Origin: Theocolax elegans
Taxonomy: Eukaryota; Arthropoda; Insecta; Hymenoptera; Cerocephalidae
Length of the DNA stretch: 64,000 nt
NCBI GenBank assembly: GCA_026168455.1
Contig: CM047430.1
Span: forward strand, 20,850,735 to 20,914,734
Direction of reading: 5' to 3'
Of this stretch, positions 43,603-54,750 are shown piece by piece; within the stretch, counting starts at the first letter, position 1; each line of letters begins with the position of its first letter. The position numbers were made by a program, and so were the translations under genes. Below the pieces are notes generated by a model, which ran no database searches, was not told the DNA's origin, and saw only the letters and a program-made list of their open reading frames with translations.

Positions 43603-44180
43603 CAGCGGCTTGCGATGCCTCTATGGCCGTGAAGTTTAACCCTCGCGGCCGCCCACCGATAATCTGGTGGAGTGAGGACATCGCAGAAAAGAGACGTGAG
43701 TGCCTGCGTGCCAGAAAGAAGCCGCGGTTCAAAGAACTGACCGCGGACTATAAGGAAAAGAGAAAAGAACTCAGAACTGCCATCAGAGCCGCAGAGGAAA
43801 GTGTTCTTCAAGGATCTATGCTTCCTGGATCAGTGGAAGGTACAGAGGTTGGTGCTCCTACCAAAGGGAAATACACCCCCGGATGAGCCATCCTTGTACG
43901 GACCACTCTGAATGCTGGATATATGCGGGAAGCTATTTGAGCGGGTAAGAGGTGCCAGGCTGGTGGCAGCCATCTCAGTGGAAGGAGACCTTTCTAAGAA
44001 CCAGTTCGGCTTCCGGAAAGGTCGCTTAGCTATAGACGTCATAAACCGAGTTGTCGAGCTCGCCACGAACGCCATTAGTGGTGGCAGAAGTGCCAGGTGC
44101 ATGTGTGCAGTCATTACCCTGGACATAAAGAAGACCTTCAACTCGGTAAGCTGGGACAGCATCATGCTGTCTCTAGGAGA
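43603..44180 (+). pseudogene. R1-clade LINE RT, deleted and truncated
   Basis: After the frameshift, 43623-43886 encodes the linker before RT (PPIIWWSEDIAEKRRECLRA). Around 43800 sequence jumps to the WKVQRLVLLPKG region in degenerate form, losing the first RT blocks. 43912-44180 carries LLDICGKLFERV, NQFGFRKGRLAIDVI and VITLDIKKTFNSVSW, including the first catalytic Asp. Sequence is cut at 44180 by (TA)n, so the YxDD box and C-terminus are absent. The family is the same as, or close to, the pseudogene at 52640-54750. Confidence 0.85.
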
Positions 44181-44203
44181 TATATATATATATATATATA
44201 CTA

Positions 44204-44236
44204 GGGGGGCTTCGCCCCCCTGCGCGCTTCGCGCGC
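44204..44236 (+). repeat. Twin GC hairpins at start of AT-rich repeat
   Basis: GGGGGGC-TTC-GCCCCCC (44204-44220) and GCGCGC-TTC-GCGCGC (44222-44236), one base apart and with the same TTC loop. They follow (TA)n and CTA and precede CAACCCCC. They stand out in otherwise AT-rich DNA and look like a transposon terminus of unknown type. Confidence 0.55.
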
Positions 44237-44605
44237 CAACCCCCTATTTTTAATTTCGAAAAAGGTTTTTCGTAATTAATTTATTTAAAATAATGTTTTA
44301 AATTGTATTATTTTTTCACTATCATGGACACCTTAAAAATTAAACAGATTCACACAACACCTTGGAGGTATTGCTATAGTTATTATAATTTATAAATAAA
44401 AGTTTACCAAAATTTAGTACAATGAAATCCGAATAAAAATAATAAAAAAAATAGAGACATATTAAATGTTAACTGTAAATTTTAAACTATATGAATTCTC
44501 ATAAAGCTTACATTTATATTTTAATAATTATATATGTTAATCAAAAATTAACTTACCAAAAATAGTAAAGTACATATACTTACTAAATTGTAGTATTTTA
44601 GTTAA

Positions 44606-45486
44606 CAACTTATTAAAATTTTGGATTATTTTAAACGGTTATAAATAAAACTTCAACTCCTAAAATTAATTTATTTAATGACGAACGATCATCGCCAAAA
44701 GTTCTATGTCATTAATATTTTGTACTTTTAGAGTAATAAAACTTTCTTCTTAATTAAATTAATTTTTGTATTAGTTTTATAGAATTATTTATAAAATTTT
44801 AGCGCTATATAAATAAAAACCTGTTTCTTCCATTTCTCCCGTGATTCGTAATTTGCACCCTCTTTCAAAATTTGCGTTTTAATCCATAATTATATCCAAT
44901 TTATTTTTACTATGCAGAGCCCAAATATTTATTTTGATTATTATAAACAAATTCATTTCTTAAATATCCTTCTGTTTCTAATAAATACATACTTGTTTAT
45001 TTAAAATATTGTGTTATATAAATATAAATTATCTACACACTTATATATCCATACAATTTTGAAATATTAATTTAAAAAATATTTAAATTAAATGCTCCTA
45101 AATTAATAGTTTTCGAAAAACTTTTGAAATGTAATTCGTATTTTATATTGCCACTGTTAAAATTTGAATTTTCTTTTGCCATTACTATTTATAATAGAAT
45201 TATCTTAAAAACGCAATAATTAATGTATTCAATTTTTAATTTATTTTATATTTCACATATAGATATTTGGAAAAGTGTATGTTATACTGTGTAATATTTA
45301 TTTCATCTTCAAATAATTTTGCATCTGTATTTAAATCATTGAATTTTAGATCCGTTATTATTATTGAGTATATGTTTAAAAATTTTATGAGTTTTATCAA
45401 GAATGAGTAAACAAATACACATTCTTTCATGTTATGTTCACAACTTTTTTTTTGCGCACGGAAAAAATACATATATTATGTATTCT
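44606..45486 (+). repeat. 0.9-kb AT-rich repeat, copy 1
   Basis: Matches 46127-47019 with roughly 10 percent differences by eye, for example GTTTCTTCCATTTCTCCCGT and CACCCTCTTTCAAAATTTGC. It ends TATTCTTGAAAAAACAA before CA-rich sequence. No coding frame of note. Probably the body of the element that starts with the GC hairpins. Confidence 0.6.
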
Positions 45487-45581
45487 TGAAAAAACAATTT
45501 TAAAATATATATATATTATATAAATATTCCGCCGCACGCACACACACCCACATACATACATACATATATATACACATATAT

Positions 45582-46103
45582 GGGCTATTTCACGTCAAGT
45601 GGTACGATGAAAATTTTAAATCACTCCAAAATTTGAGAACAGGCTGGAAACATCTTCCAGAACATACAAAAAAAATTTAAGTGTTAAAAATAATTTGGTT
45701 AAGAGTTATTCGACCATGAAAAGTGGATATTTTTCAATTTTTTATAAAAATTTCTATTTTTAAAGCCATTTATCTCAAAATCTGTTGATTTTTTTGAAAA
45801 AAACATTACAAACAACTTTTGTTTAAATTAATCTTTAGAACTTATCTACCCTGGTTACATATCTTACTTTTAAAATCTCGAAGAGATAGAATACCCGGAC
45901 ATATTGAATATCAAAAAAAAGGCTACCACACCATAATCGATTTTAATCTAACACCTCTCAAAAGTTCACATTTTTCGCGAGTTTTCGAATGGCTTGGGTT
46001 AGCTTATTCTTGGCTTATTATTGGCCAAGACCGCTGTTGTAAGTTATGCCTCATAAACCTCATAAAATCACTAATTTTCACGTATTTTAGGACATAACTT
46101 ACA
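45582..46103 (+). mobile_element. Fold-back MITE family 1, one-armed copy
   Basis: Starts GGGCTATTTCACGTCAAGTG after (TA)n and follows the left arm and loop of the copy at 35817, with many substitutions. It ends after the loop (TTTTAGGACATAACTTAC), so the right arm is missing. It separates the two 0.9-kb repeats. Confidence 0.75.
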
Positions 46104-46126
46104 CAAAAGGTGTATATATATAATTG

Positions 46127-47019
46127 TAGTATTTAGTAAAAACCTATTAAAACTTTATATTATTTTAAACAGCTCTAAATAGAACTTTACCTCCTAAAAT
46201 TAATTTAAGTCATCGCCAAGAGTTCTATATGTCATTAATATTTTGTACTTTTAGAGTAATCAAACTTTCTTCTTAATTAAATTAATTTTTGTATTAGTTT
46301 TAAAGAATTATTTATAACATTTTAGCGGTATATAAATAAAAACCTGTTTCTTCCATTTCTCCCGTAATTCGTAATTTGCACCCTCTTTCAAAATTTGCGT
46401 TTTAATCCATAATTATATCCAATTTATTTTTCCCTTTAGTTACAGAGCCCTTGAGTTACAGAGAGTATTTATTTTAATTATTATAAACAAAGGCATTCCT
46501 TAAATAACCTTTTGTTTCTAATAAATACATACTTGTTTATTTAAAATATTGTGCTATATAAATATAAATTATCTACACACTTATATATCCATACAATTTT
46601 TAAATTTTGATTTGAATAATATTTAAATTAAATACTACTAAAATAATAATTTTCGAAAAACTTTTGAAATGTAATTCGTATTTTATATGGCCACTGTTAA
46701 AATTTGAATTTTCTTTTGCCATTACTGTTTATAATAGAATTATCTTAAAAACGCAATAATTAATGTATTCAATTTTTAATTTATTGTATATTTCACATAT
46801 AGATATTTGGAAAAGTTTATGTTATACTTGATTAATATTTATTTTATCTTTGAAAAATTGTGCATATTTTTAAAAACATTACATTAAATTTTAGGTCCGT
46901 TTTTATTTTATGAATTTTATCAGGAATAAGTAAACTAATACACATTCTTTCAAGTTATATTCACAACTTCTTTTTGCGCACGGAAAAAATACATATATTA
47001 TCTATTCTTGAAAAAACAA
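46127..47019 (+). repeat. 0.9-kb AT-rich repeat, copy 2
   Basis: Second copy of 44606-45486. It ends at the same TTCTTGAAAAAACAA phrase, followed by the CA microsatellite. Confidence 0.6.
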
Positions 47020-47026
47020 ATAACAC

Positions 47027-47039
47027 GTACACACACACG

Positions 47040-47070
<31 letters not shown>

Positions 47071-47195
47071 ACGCACGCACGCACACACACACATACACAC
47101 ACGCACGCACGCACGCACGCACGCACACTTACACACACACATGCACGCACGCACACACACACACACACACGCACACACACACACACTCATGCACG

Positions 47196-47238
<43 letters not shown>

Positions 47239-47275
47239 GCACGCACGCACGCTCGCGCATACACACACACTTATA
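47027..47275 (+). repeat. (CA)n/(CGCA)n microsatellite
   Basis: About 250 bp of CA repeats with interspersed CGCA and CACT units. Long frames in it on both strands are repeat artefacts. The unit recurs at about 47999-48243. Confidence 0.9.
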
Positions 47276-47473
47276 TATATGACATATATATATGACATAT
47301 ATATATAACATATATATATGACATATATATAACATATATATATAACATATATATGACATATATATATAACATATATATGACATATATATATAACATATAT
47401 ATGACATATATATATAACATATATATGACATATATATAAAACATATATATATGTTGAATTCTGAATTCTTAGA

Positions 47474-47513
<40 letters not shown>
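47276..47513 (+). repeat. (ACATATATAT)n minisatellite and (CGG)n run
   Basis: Alternating GACATATATAT and AACATATATAT units to about 47450, then GAATTC twice, then an uninterrupted CGG run at 47476-47513. The same order recurs at 48244-48510. Confidence 0.85.
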
Positions 47514-47514
<1 letters not shown>

Positions 47515-47781
47515 AATATTTATATATTATAGAGAGATATATATATATATGGGAGATTCCATGTGAAGTGATCCATTTAAAAAATAGAATTTTGTTTTAA
47601 TGTATGGAATCAGTAAAAAACTACTTGAATAGAGTGTAGCTAAATTTTTAGACCTAAATTTCAATTAGTACCAGAGCTGTAGCCAATCAAAAAATCGAAT
47701 TTTTTTTAAAAAATGACTTTATGGCCATTTTTATCACTTAATAACTCAAAATCTAACAATTTTTTCTTATATACATTAAAT

Positions 47782-48169
47782 TTGGAAAAGTTTATGTTAT
47801 ACTTGATTAATATTTATTTTATCTTTGAAAAATTGTGCATATTTTTAAAAACATTACATTAAATTTTAGGTCCGTTTTTATTTTATGAATTTTATCAGGA
47901 ATAAGTAAACTAATACACATTCTTTCAATTATATTCACAACTTCTTTTTGCGCACGGAAAAATACATATATTATCTATTCTTGAAAAACAAATAACACGT
48001 ACACACACACGCAACACACACACACACACACACACACTCACACACGCACGCACGCACACACACATACACCACACGCACGCACGCACGCACGCACCGCACA
48101 CTTACACACACACATGCACGCACGCACACACACACACACACACGCACACCCACCACACACTCATGCACG

Positions 48170-48212
<43 letters not shown>

Positions 48213-48470
48213 GCACGCACGCACGCTCGCGCATACACACACACTTATATATATGACATATATATATGACATATATATATATAACATATATATATGACAT
48301 ATATATATAACATATATATATAACATATATATGACATATATATATAACATATATATGACATATATATATAAAACATATATATATAACATATATATGACAT
48401 ATATATATAACATATATATGACATATATATATAAAACATATATATATATGTTGAATTCTGAATTCTTAGA

Positions 48471-48511
<41 letters not shown>

Positions 48512-48779
48512 AATATTTATATATTATAGAGAGATATATATATATATATGGGAGATTCCATGTGAAGTGATCCATTTAAAAAATAGAATTTTGTTTTAAT
48601 GTATGGAATCAGTAAAAAACTACTTGAATAGAGTGTAGCTAAATTTTTAGACCTAAATTTCAATTAGTACCAGAGCTGTAGCCAATCAAAAAATCGAATT
48701 TTTTTTAAAAAATGACTTTATGGCCATTTTTATCACTTAATAACTCAAAATCTAACAATTTTTTCTTATATACATTAAA
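47782..48779 (+). repeat. Tandem duplication unit 2
   Basis: Repeats unit 1 in order, with several single-base losses (for example in A runs near 47960 and 47987, and in the CA tract) and a slightly longer TA minisatellite. Confidence 0.75.
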
Positions 48780-49922
48780 TTTGAAAAAGTTTATAAATTT
48801 CAAGAAGAATCTGTTGAAATATTTTATTTACATTAGTTTAACACATTGAATGTAGTTATAATTAATAAAAACCTTTATAGTAAAAAAAAGGGTTGTACGA
48901 TCAAAAATATTTTATCCATCCAAGAATCTAATTCATCGATGATCAATTACCTTCAAAATGGTGCAAAGTTTGAGTGCGGCAGAGCATTTCAGACAAAGTT
49001 ATGGTGATTTTAGGCAAATTTCTTAAAAAAAGAGAGCGAATGCATTTTATGAAAACAACAGAGTAACCGTATACTTGCATTCAAACAACATGGCACTAAT
49101 ATTCTTCAATAATACTAAAATATACTATTTAATGTTAGTTACTGATACTTTTCAATCTCTAAGCTGCTTACAAACACAAAGCAGTAGGTGTAAGCAGTTA
49201 TACCTGTTATGTAATTGGATTTATTGGAATTTTAATAAGTTTCAGGTATTTATTCAATTATATAACAGGTATAACTGCTTACACCTACTGCTTTGTGTTT
49301 GTAAGCAGCTTAGAGATTGAAAAGTATCAGTAACTAACATTAAATAGTATATTTTAGTATTATTGAAGAATATTAGTGCCATGTTGTTTGAATGCAAGTA
49401 TACGGTTACTCTGTTTTTTTCATAAAATGCATTCGCTCTCTTTTTTTAAGAAATTTGCCTAAAATCACCATAACTTTGTCTGAAATGCTCTGCCGCACTC
49501 AAACTTTGCACCATTTTGAAGGTAATTAATCATCGATGAATTAGATTCTTGGATGGATAAAATATTTTTGATCGTACAACCCTTTATTTTACTATAAAGG
49601 ATTTTATTAATTATAACTATATTCAATGTGTTAAACTAATGTAAATAAAATATTTGAACTGATTCTTCTTGAAATTAATAAACTTTTTCAAATTTAATGT
49701 ATATAAGAAAAAATTGTTAGATTTTGAGTTATTAAGTGATAAAAATGGCCAAAAAGTCAATTTTTTCAAAAAATTCGATTTTTTGATTGGCTACAGCTTT
49801 GGTACTAATTGTAATTCAGGTCTATAAATGTAGCTACACTCTATTCAAGTAGTTTTTTACTGATTCCATACATTAAAACAAAATTTTATTTTTTAACTGG
49901 ATCACTTCACATGGAATCTCCC
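48550..49922. mobile_element. Fold-back MITE family 2, complete copy
   Basis: Two 661-bp arms (48550-49210 and 49262-49922) are near-perfect reverse complements around a 51-bp loop. The tips read GGGAGATTCCATGTGAAGTG in (TA)n context. An arm fragment lies at 47551-47781 and a right-arm half copy at 50295-50968. No coding capacity. Tips and some internal phrases resemble family 1, so the two may share a transposase. Confidence 0.85.
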
Positions 49923-49927
49923 ATATA

Positions 49928-50290
49928 TATTATTATTATTATTGATTGAGTCGGGCCTATAAGGCCTCCGGGCGCATGGGTAGTCCCTTGGCGTCCCTCT
50001 GATGCAGTGGGCTCATTCAAAGATATTATTCCAGAAGGAAATTATTCTTGGAATGTCCTCTGCCGTAAAGTCTATACATTGCAGAAGGAATTCCCCAAGA
50101 TGGGTTTTCCTTCTCTCCATGAGGGCTGGACACTTGCAGACGATATGCAGTGTTGTCTCGTCCTCTAATTTACAGAATCTACATGTTAGACTTTCGCTTA
50201 GTCCTATCATATGTCTGTATTTAAGTAACGCGCCGTGACCAGTTATCACAGCTGCCACTAATCTTGCGTTCCTCTTGCTTAACTTGGAGA
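49928..50290 (-). pseudogene. 5'-truncated LINE 3' end (I/LOA-like)
   Basis: The minus strand encodes RNARLVAAVITGHGALLKYR, then SLTCRFCKLEDETTLHIVC with the C-x2-C-x8-H Cys/His pattern found at the C-terminus of RNase H-bearing LINEs of the I/LOA groups. The frame ends at TGA near 50013. The 3' end is an (AAT)n tail (49928-49942), typical of such elements. It lies between the complete family 2 fold-back and its half copy, so it is a late insertion there. Confidence 0.7.
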
Positions 50291-50294
50291 TTTA

Positions 50295-50968
50295 TTTATT
50301 CAATTATATAACAGGTATAACTGCTTACACCTACTGCTTTGTGTTTGTAAGCAGCTTAGAGATTGAAAAGTATCAGTAACTAACATTAAATAGTATATTT
50401 TAGTATTATTGAAGAATATTAGTGCCATGTTGTTTGAATGCAAGTATACGGTTACTCTGTTGTTTTCATAAAATGCATTCGCTCTCTTTTTTTAAGAAAT
50501 TTGCCTAAAATCACCATAACTTTGTCTGAAATGCTCTGCCGCACTCAAACTTTGCACCATTTTGAAGGTAATTGATCATCGATGAATTAGATTCTTGGAT
50601 GGATAAAATATTTTTGATCGTACAACCCTTTTTTTTACTATAAAGGTTTTTATTAATTATAACTACATTCAATGTGTTAAACTAATGTAAATAAAATATT
50701 TCAACAGATTCTTCTTGAAATTTATAAACTTTTTCAAATTTAATGTATATAAGAAAAAATTGTTAGATTTTGAGTTATTAAGTGATAAAAATGGCCATAA
50801 AGTCATTTTTTTAAAAAAATTCGATTTTTTGATTGGCTACAGCTCTGGTACTAATTGTAATTCAGGTCTATAAATGTAGCTACACTCTATTCAAGTAGTT
50901 TTTTACTGATTCCATACATTAAAACAAAATTTTATTTTTTAACTGGATCACTTCACATGGAATCTCTC
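50295..50968. mobile_element. Fold-back MITE family 2, right-arm half copy
   Basis: Matches 49245-49922, from TTTATTCAATTATATAACAG in the loop to the tip (GGAATCTCTCATATATA). The left arm is missing, lost or displaced where the LINE fragment sits. Confidence 0.75.
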
Positions 50969-51030
50969 ATATATATATAGCTCCTAGAGAGCTCCTAGAG
51001 TTTATATATATATATATATAGTATGTATAT

Positions 51031-51536
51031 TGTAACAGATTGAGTGCCGCGCTGATGTTTATATTATTATCTCGGCTGGTTAACGGTACGGTTGAACTTA
51101 TCATGGTTAAATGAACGTATTTTTTCCGTAATGCGGCGCCGGTTACTTTGCCGCTCTACTAAATCTATTAAATGTTAGTCTGAAACCGAGGTGGTTTCAG
51201 ATAACAACCTGGTAAAAATGAAGTCGAATCGAATTTGTATTAATTAAATGAATTTATTGAAATGAATTTCAAACAGAACAATGAACAAAAATAATTAACT
51301 GTCGTCAACGTCTACGCTCGCAAATACAAGTCGGTAAACGGCTGACTCGTAGAGAGAGGGGGAAAATATCGCGAACTAAATATACACAGTCAATGATGAC
51401 TGATATAGCGTAATAAATTAACCAATTATTGGCGAATAAAACATGATCGCGTGAAGTGATACCACTTACTCTATTAGCTGCTGGAATCGTTAATAAATAA
51501 AGATCAGAGATCGGTCGCTCGTTCTCTTTCTTTCTC

Positions 51537-51568
<32 letters not shown>

Positions 51569-51961
51569 GCTCTCGTTGAGGTATAAGACAAGCGGCCCGG
51601 TCATCTGTGCACCGAGATTGCATGGCTGCTGGTCGATTTCCAATGATAGGGCACACACCGCGAATGCAGGATTAGCCTGCAGTTTTAATGTATACAAGCA
51701 CACAGAGATAAAACAATCACTGGTGATACTAAACACGGGATGCGGGGAACAATACTTGTCGCGTCAAGGTAGCTATATCACACTTCCATCTCCTATTAGA
51801 GTACGCCCGCAAAGCCGAATTTACCCGTGTAGCTACGACGAACCGAGCCGAGCCGAATCTTGCGAACATTACGATCCTGTTACCCGATTTCGAATACGCT
51901 CGAATACGTTTGTGTTGCTTAAATTCGTCAAATGGTAAAGTAAAAATACCTTACCGTTACA
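51031..51961. repeat. Solo LTR-like unit
   Basis: 931 bp with inverted ends TGTAACAGAT...TACCGTTACA between two (TA)n tracts. It contains a (CT)n run at 51545-51570 and no coding frame of note. End style matches the Gypsy LTRs in this window (TGT.AC...GTTACA). I could not fix orientation or a target duplication because both flanks are TA repeats. Confidence 0.55.
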
Positions 51962-52007
51962 CAATATATATATATATATATATATATACATACTAGGAAG
52001 ATATTAC

Positions 52008-52249
52008 ACACATTTTTTGTTCAAAATAATCTTCAGAACTTATTTACCCGGGTTACGGTTCTTAATTTTAAAATCTCGAAGTGATAGAACACCCAGCAAT
52101 ACATTAAAATATTGATTATCAAAAATAGACGACCACGTTAGCATTGATTTTGATCTAATATTGCTCAAAAAATCACATTTTTCAAGAACTTTCGAATGGC
52201 GGTGATTAGATTATTGGCCAAGACCGCTGGTGAAAGTTATGCCTCATAA
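52008..52249 (+). mobile_element. Fold-back MITE family 1, arm fragment
   Basis: Matches the inner part of the family 1 left arm (TTGTTCAAAATAATCTT to GGCCAAGACCGCTG and the start of the loop), with moderate divergence. Neither tip is present. Confidence 0.7.
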
Positions 52250-52639
52250 TTATCTATATAGATAGATAAAGCTAATTATAAATATTTTTAACTAAAATAT
52301 AATAGGGATGAAAACTACCAAAATGGCTATGCTTTTCCAAAATTACATGTGGAGTCAATGCTTTTTAATTCGGAACCGTTCGACATAAAAACCATAATTA
52401 ATCAAAACTAATCGTACACACTACGTGGGTTAGCAGTGATCCAGATGCTGACCCACAAAGAGTACATTACTATAAAGGACACTGAATCGAAGCGGCTAAA
52501 CGATAGTGCTGGTACGAGTTTTGCGAGGAAGTAAATAGTTATCCCTGGGGTAAGCCATAAAAAATGGCAATAAATAAGATCAAACCCAGGGGCGCCGCAA
52601 CACCATCGTTTCCACATTTTATTGACTTACCGATGAGTC

Positions 52640-54750
52640 GCCTGTTCCCACAACATCAGATTTAGGCAGCCGAGACTGGCCTAATGAGGACCGACAGTGC
52701 ACTCGCACTGCCAGACATTAGCATAACCGAGCTGAAAATAGTTGCAAGGAGAATATCCATCTGTAAAACTCGAGAGCTGGATGAAATATCTGGTCTGGCC
52801 ATTAAGACCGCTGCGCCGAATTTGCTACAAATTTTTGCGGACACATTCAGTGTTTGTTTTTAACTAAGATGCTGCATGGTGGAAAGTACAGAGGTTCGTG
52901 TTTCTCCCAAAGGGGAGCCAACCACCGGAGAACCCTTCCTTGTATTGTTCACTCTGTTTGTTGGATATAACTGGGAAACTATTCAAGTGTGTCATTTGTC
53001 AGGCTGGCGATCTGTCCGACAATTAGTTCGGTTTTCGGAAATGGCGCAAAACTATTGACGCCAGAAATCAAGTTGTTGATGCAGTCGGTGGTACTAGGAA
53101 TTCTAGACGCATGTGTGCTATCATCGCACTGGATATCCGCAATGCCTTCAACTCGGCTCGATGGGACAACACTATGGTGTCCTTGGAACAATTAAAGGTG
53201 CCGCTGTAAGACCGCTGCACTGAATGTGCCACATATTTTTGCGGACGAATTTAGTGCCTGTCTCAAAGCGGGATGCTTTCCGGCGCAGTGGAAGGTGCAG
53301 AGACTGGTGCTCCTCCCCAAGGGGAATAAACCTCCGGAGGAGCCATCCTCGTACCGTCCGCTCTGCCTGCTGGATATAGCCGGGAAGCTCTCAACTCGGC
53401 CCGATGGGACAACATAATGTTGTCCTTGGAATATCTGAAGGTGCCGCTCTACCTCCGCAAGATCACCTAGAGTTACCTCGCGGATCGTACCCTCCTCTAT
53501 GACACAGAGGATGGTGCGCACTCCTTTAACACCACCGGAGGCATGCCACAGGGTTCGGTCTTGGAGCTCCTTCTTTAGAACGTCGTTTACGACGGTCTAC
53601 TTAGGCAACAGCTTCCAGAGGGAGTGTCGATGGTGGCTTTTGCGGACTATGTGGCTTTGGTCGTTGTAGCAAGAAGGATCTATGAGGTAGAATATCTTGG
53701 AGATGTGTCTATCTCGGTAATAGCCGTATGGTTAAGCACCCATGGATGTGTCTGGCGGAAAAAAAGATGGAGGCGGTACTTATCTCGCGAACGAAGCAAA
53801 GAAGGTACGCTTCCTTTATTGTAAATGGTAAGGCCATAAGATCGGCGAACACGGTGAAATACCTAGGACTCATCTTGGATCAGCGGCTAACCTACAAGGA
53901 ACACCTACTGAATGCTGGGTCGAAAGCCGCAGAAGTAGCTAGAGCTTTGTCGTGCATAATGCCCAATATCGAAGGGCCAAAGCAGCCACGTCGAGCCCTT
54001 TGAGCAACAGTGGTAAGTTCCGTAATTTTGTATGGAGCTCCGATTTGGGCAAATTTCCGAAGAAGTAATATAAGTTACGGTGCATCCTGTCGGCGAGACT
54101 GCAAAAAAGCATTAAGAGTGGATCATGCTTACAGAACCGAGTCAGGTATACCACTCTCAGCAGTGGCGAAGTAGCATATGGTCGTCACAGCCGGTGTTCA
54201 AATAGGACCATCGAACTGTGGCAGCAGATATCCGATTTGGCAGGCGTAGGTCGCTGTCCTCGCGTTATTCAGGATGCTTACCGGACATAGGTGTTTTCGC
54301 AGTTACCTGCACCTCATCGGTATATACAGGTGTGCGGAGTGCCCGACCTACTCCGCTGCCCTAGGTTCGTAGAAGAAAGGAGCGATTTCCTAATCTTTTG
54401 GAAGTGTCCTTTAACACCAAAGGGCATTGGGATGTACCATCTTGGTTTACAAGAAGGTTCGGACGCCATGGAGACCTTCGTCGCATCCATTATGGGGCGG
54501 CTGAACCACATCAGAAAAGAGGAAGAGCGTGCCAAGGGCGGCCTTAATAGTCTTATAGTTAAAATGCCTTGCGGCGGTTTCCGAGAGGGAAGGATCAGTC
54601 GAGTGGAGGAGCCCTCTCAAGACCAATGGCAGAGTGGTTTTTCAGAGGGTATGGGTCACGCTGACCGAGTCCCACACTCCGTGCGTAAACAGCATTTTTA
54701 CCGCCTCCTCGGCAACAAAAACACAAACACATATTCTAAATACACGTAAT
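52640..54750 (+). pseudogene. R1-clade LINE RT pseudogene, mosaic
   Basis: Plus-strand relics of ORF2 in several frames. 52780-53215 and 53206-53460 both contain the block KTAAPNLLQIFAD or its variant, so the RT N-terminal part is present twice. Later pieces are YLADRTLLYD, GGMPQGSVLELLL and VAFADYVALVV, where the catalytic FADD/YADD box has become FADY. Then come VNGKAIRSANTVKYLGLILD (53818-53880) and a C-terminal CGVPDLLRCPRFVEERSDFL (54336-54395) with the Cys/His spacing of R1-type tails. Many stops. It is similar to the LINE at 41652-44180. Confidence 0.85.

Larger units (their letters stand above)
46806..47781 (+). repeat. Tandem duplication unit 1 (976 bp)
   Basis: Starts TTTGGAAAAGTTTATG and includes the end of the 0.9-kb repeat, the microsatellites and the start of a family 2 fold-back arm (47551 onward). 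It is followed directly by a second unit beginning with the same phrase. Confidence 0.75.

Noticed and set aside
47027..47275. CRISPR-like or telomeric array
   Set aside because: Units are simple CA/CGCA repeats without regular spacers, and the telomere repeat of insects (TTAGG) is absent.
46974..47476. Several long open frames on both strands through the CA and TA repeats
   Set aside because: They translate to Thr-His, Cys-Val or Tyr-Ile repeats and exist only because simple repeats lack stops.
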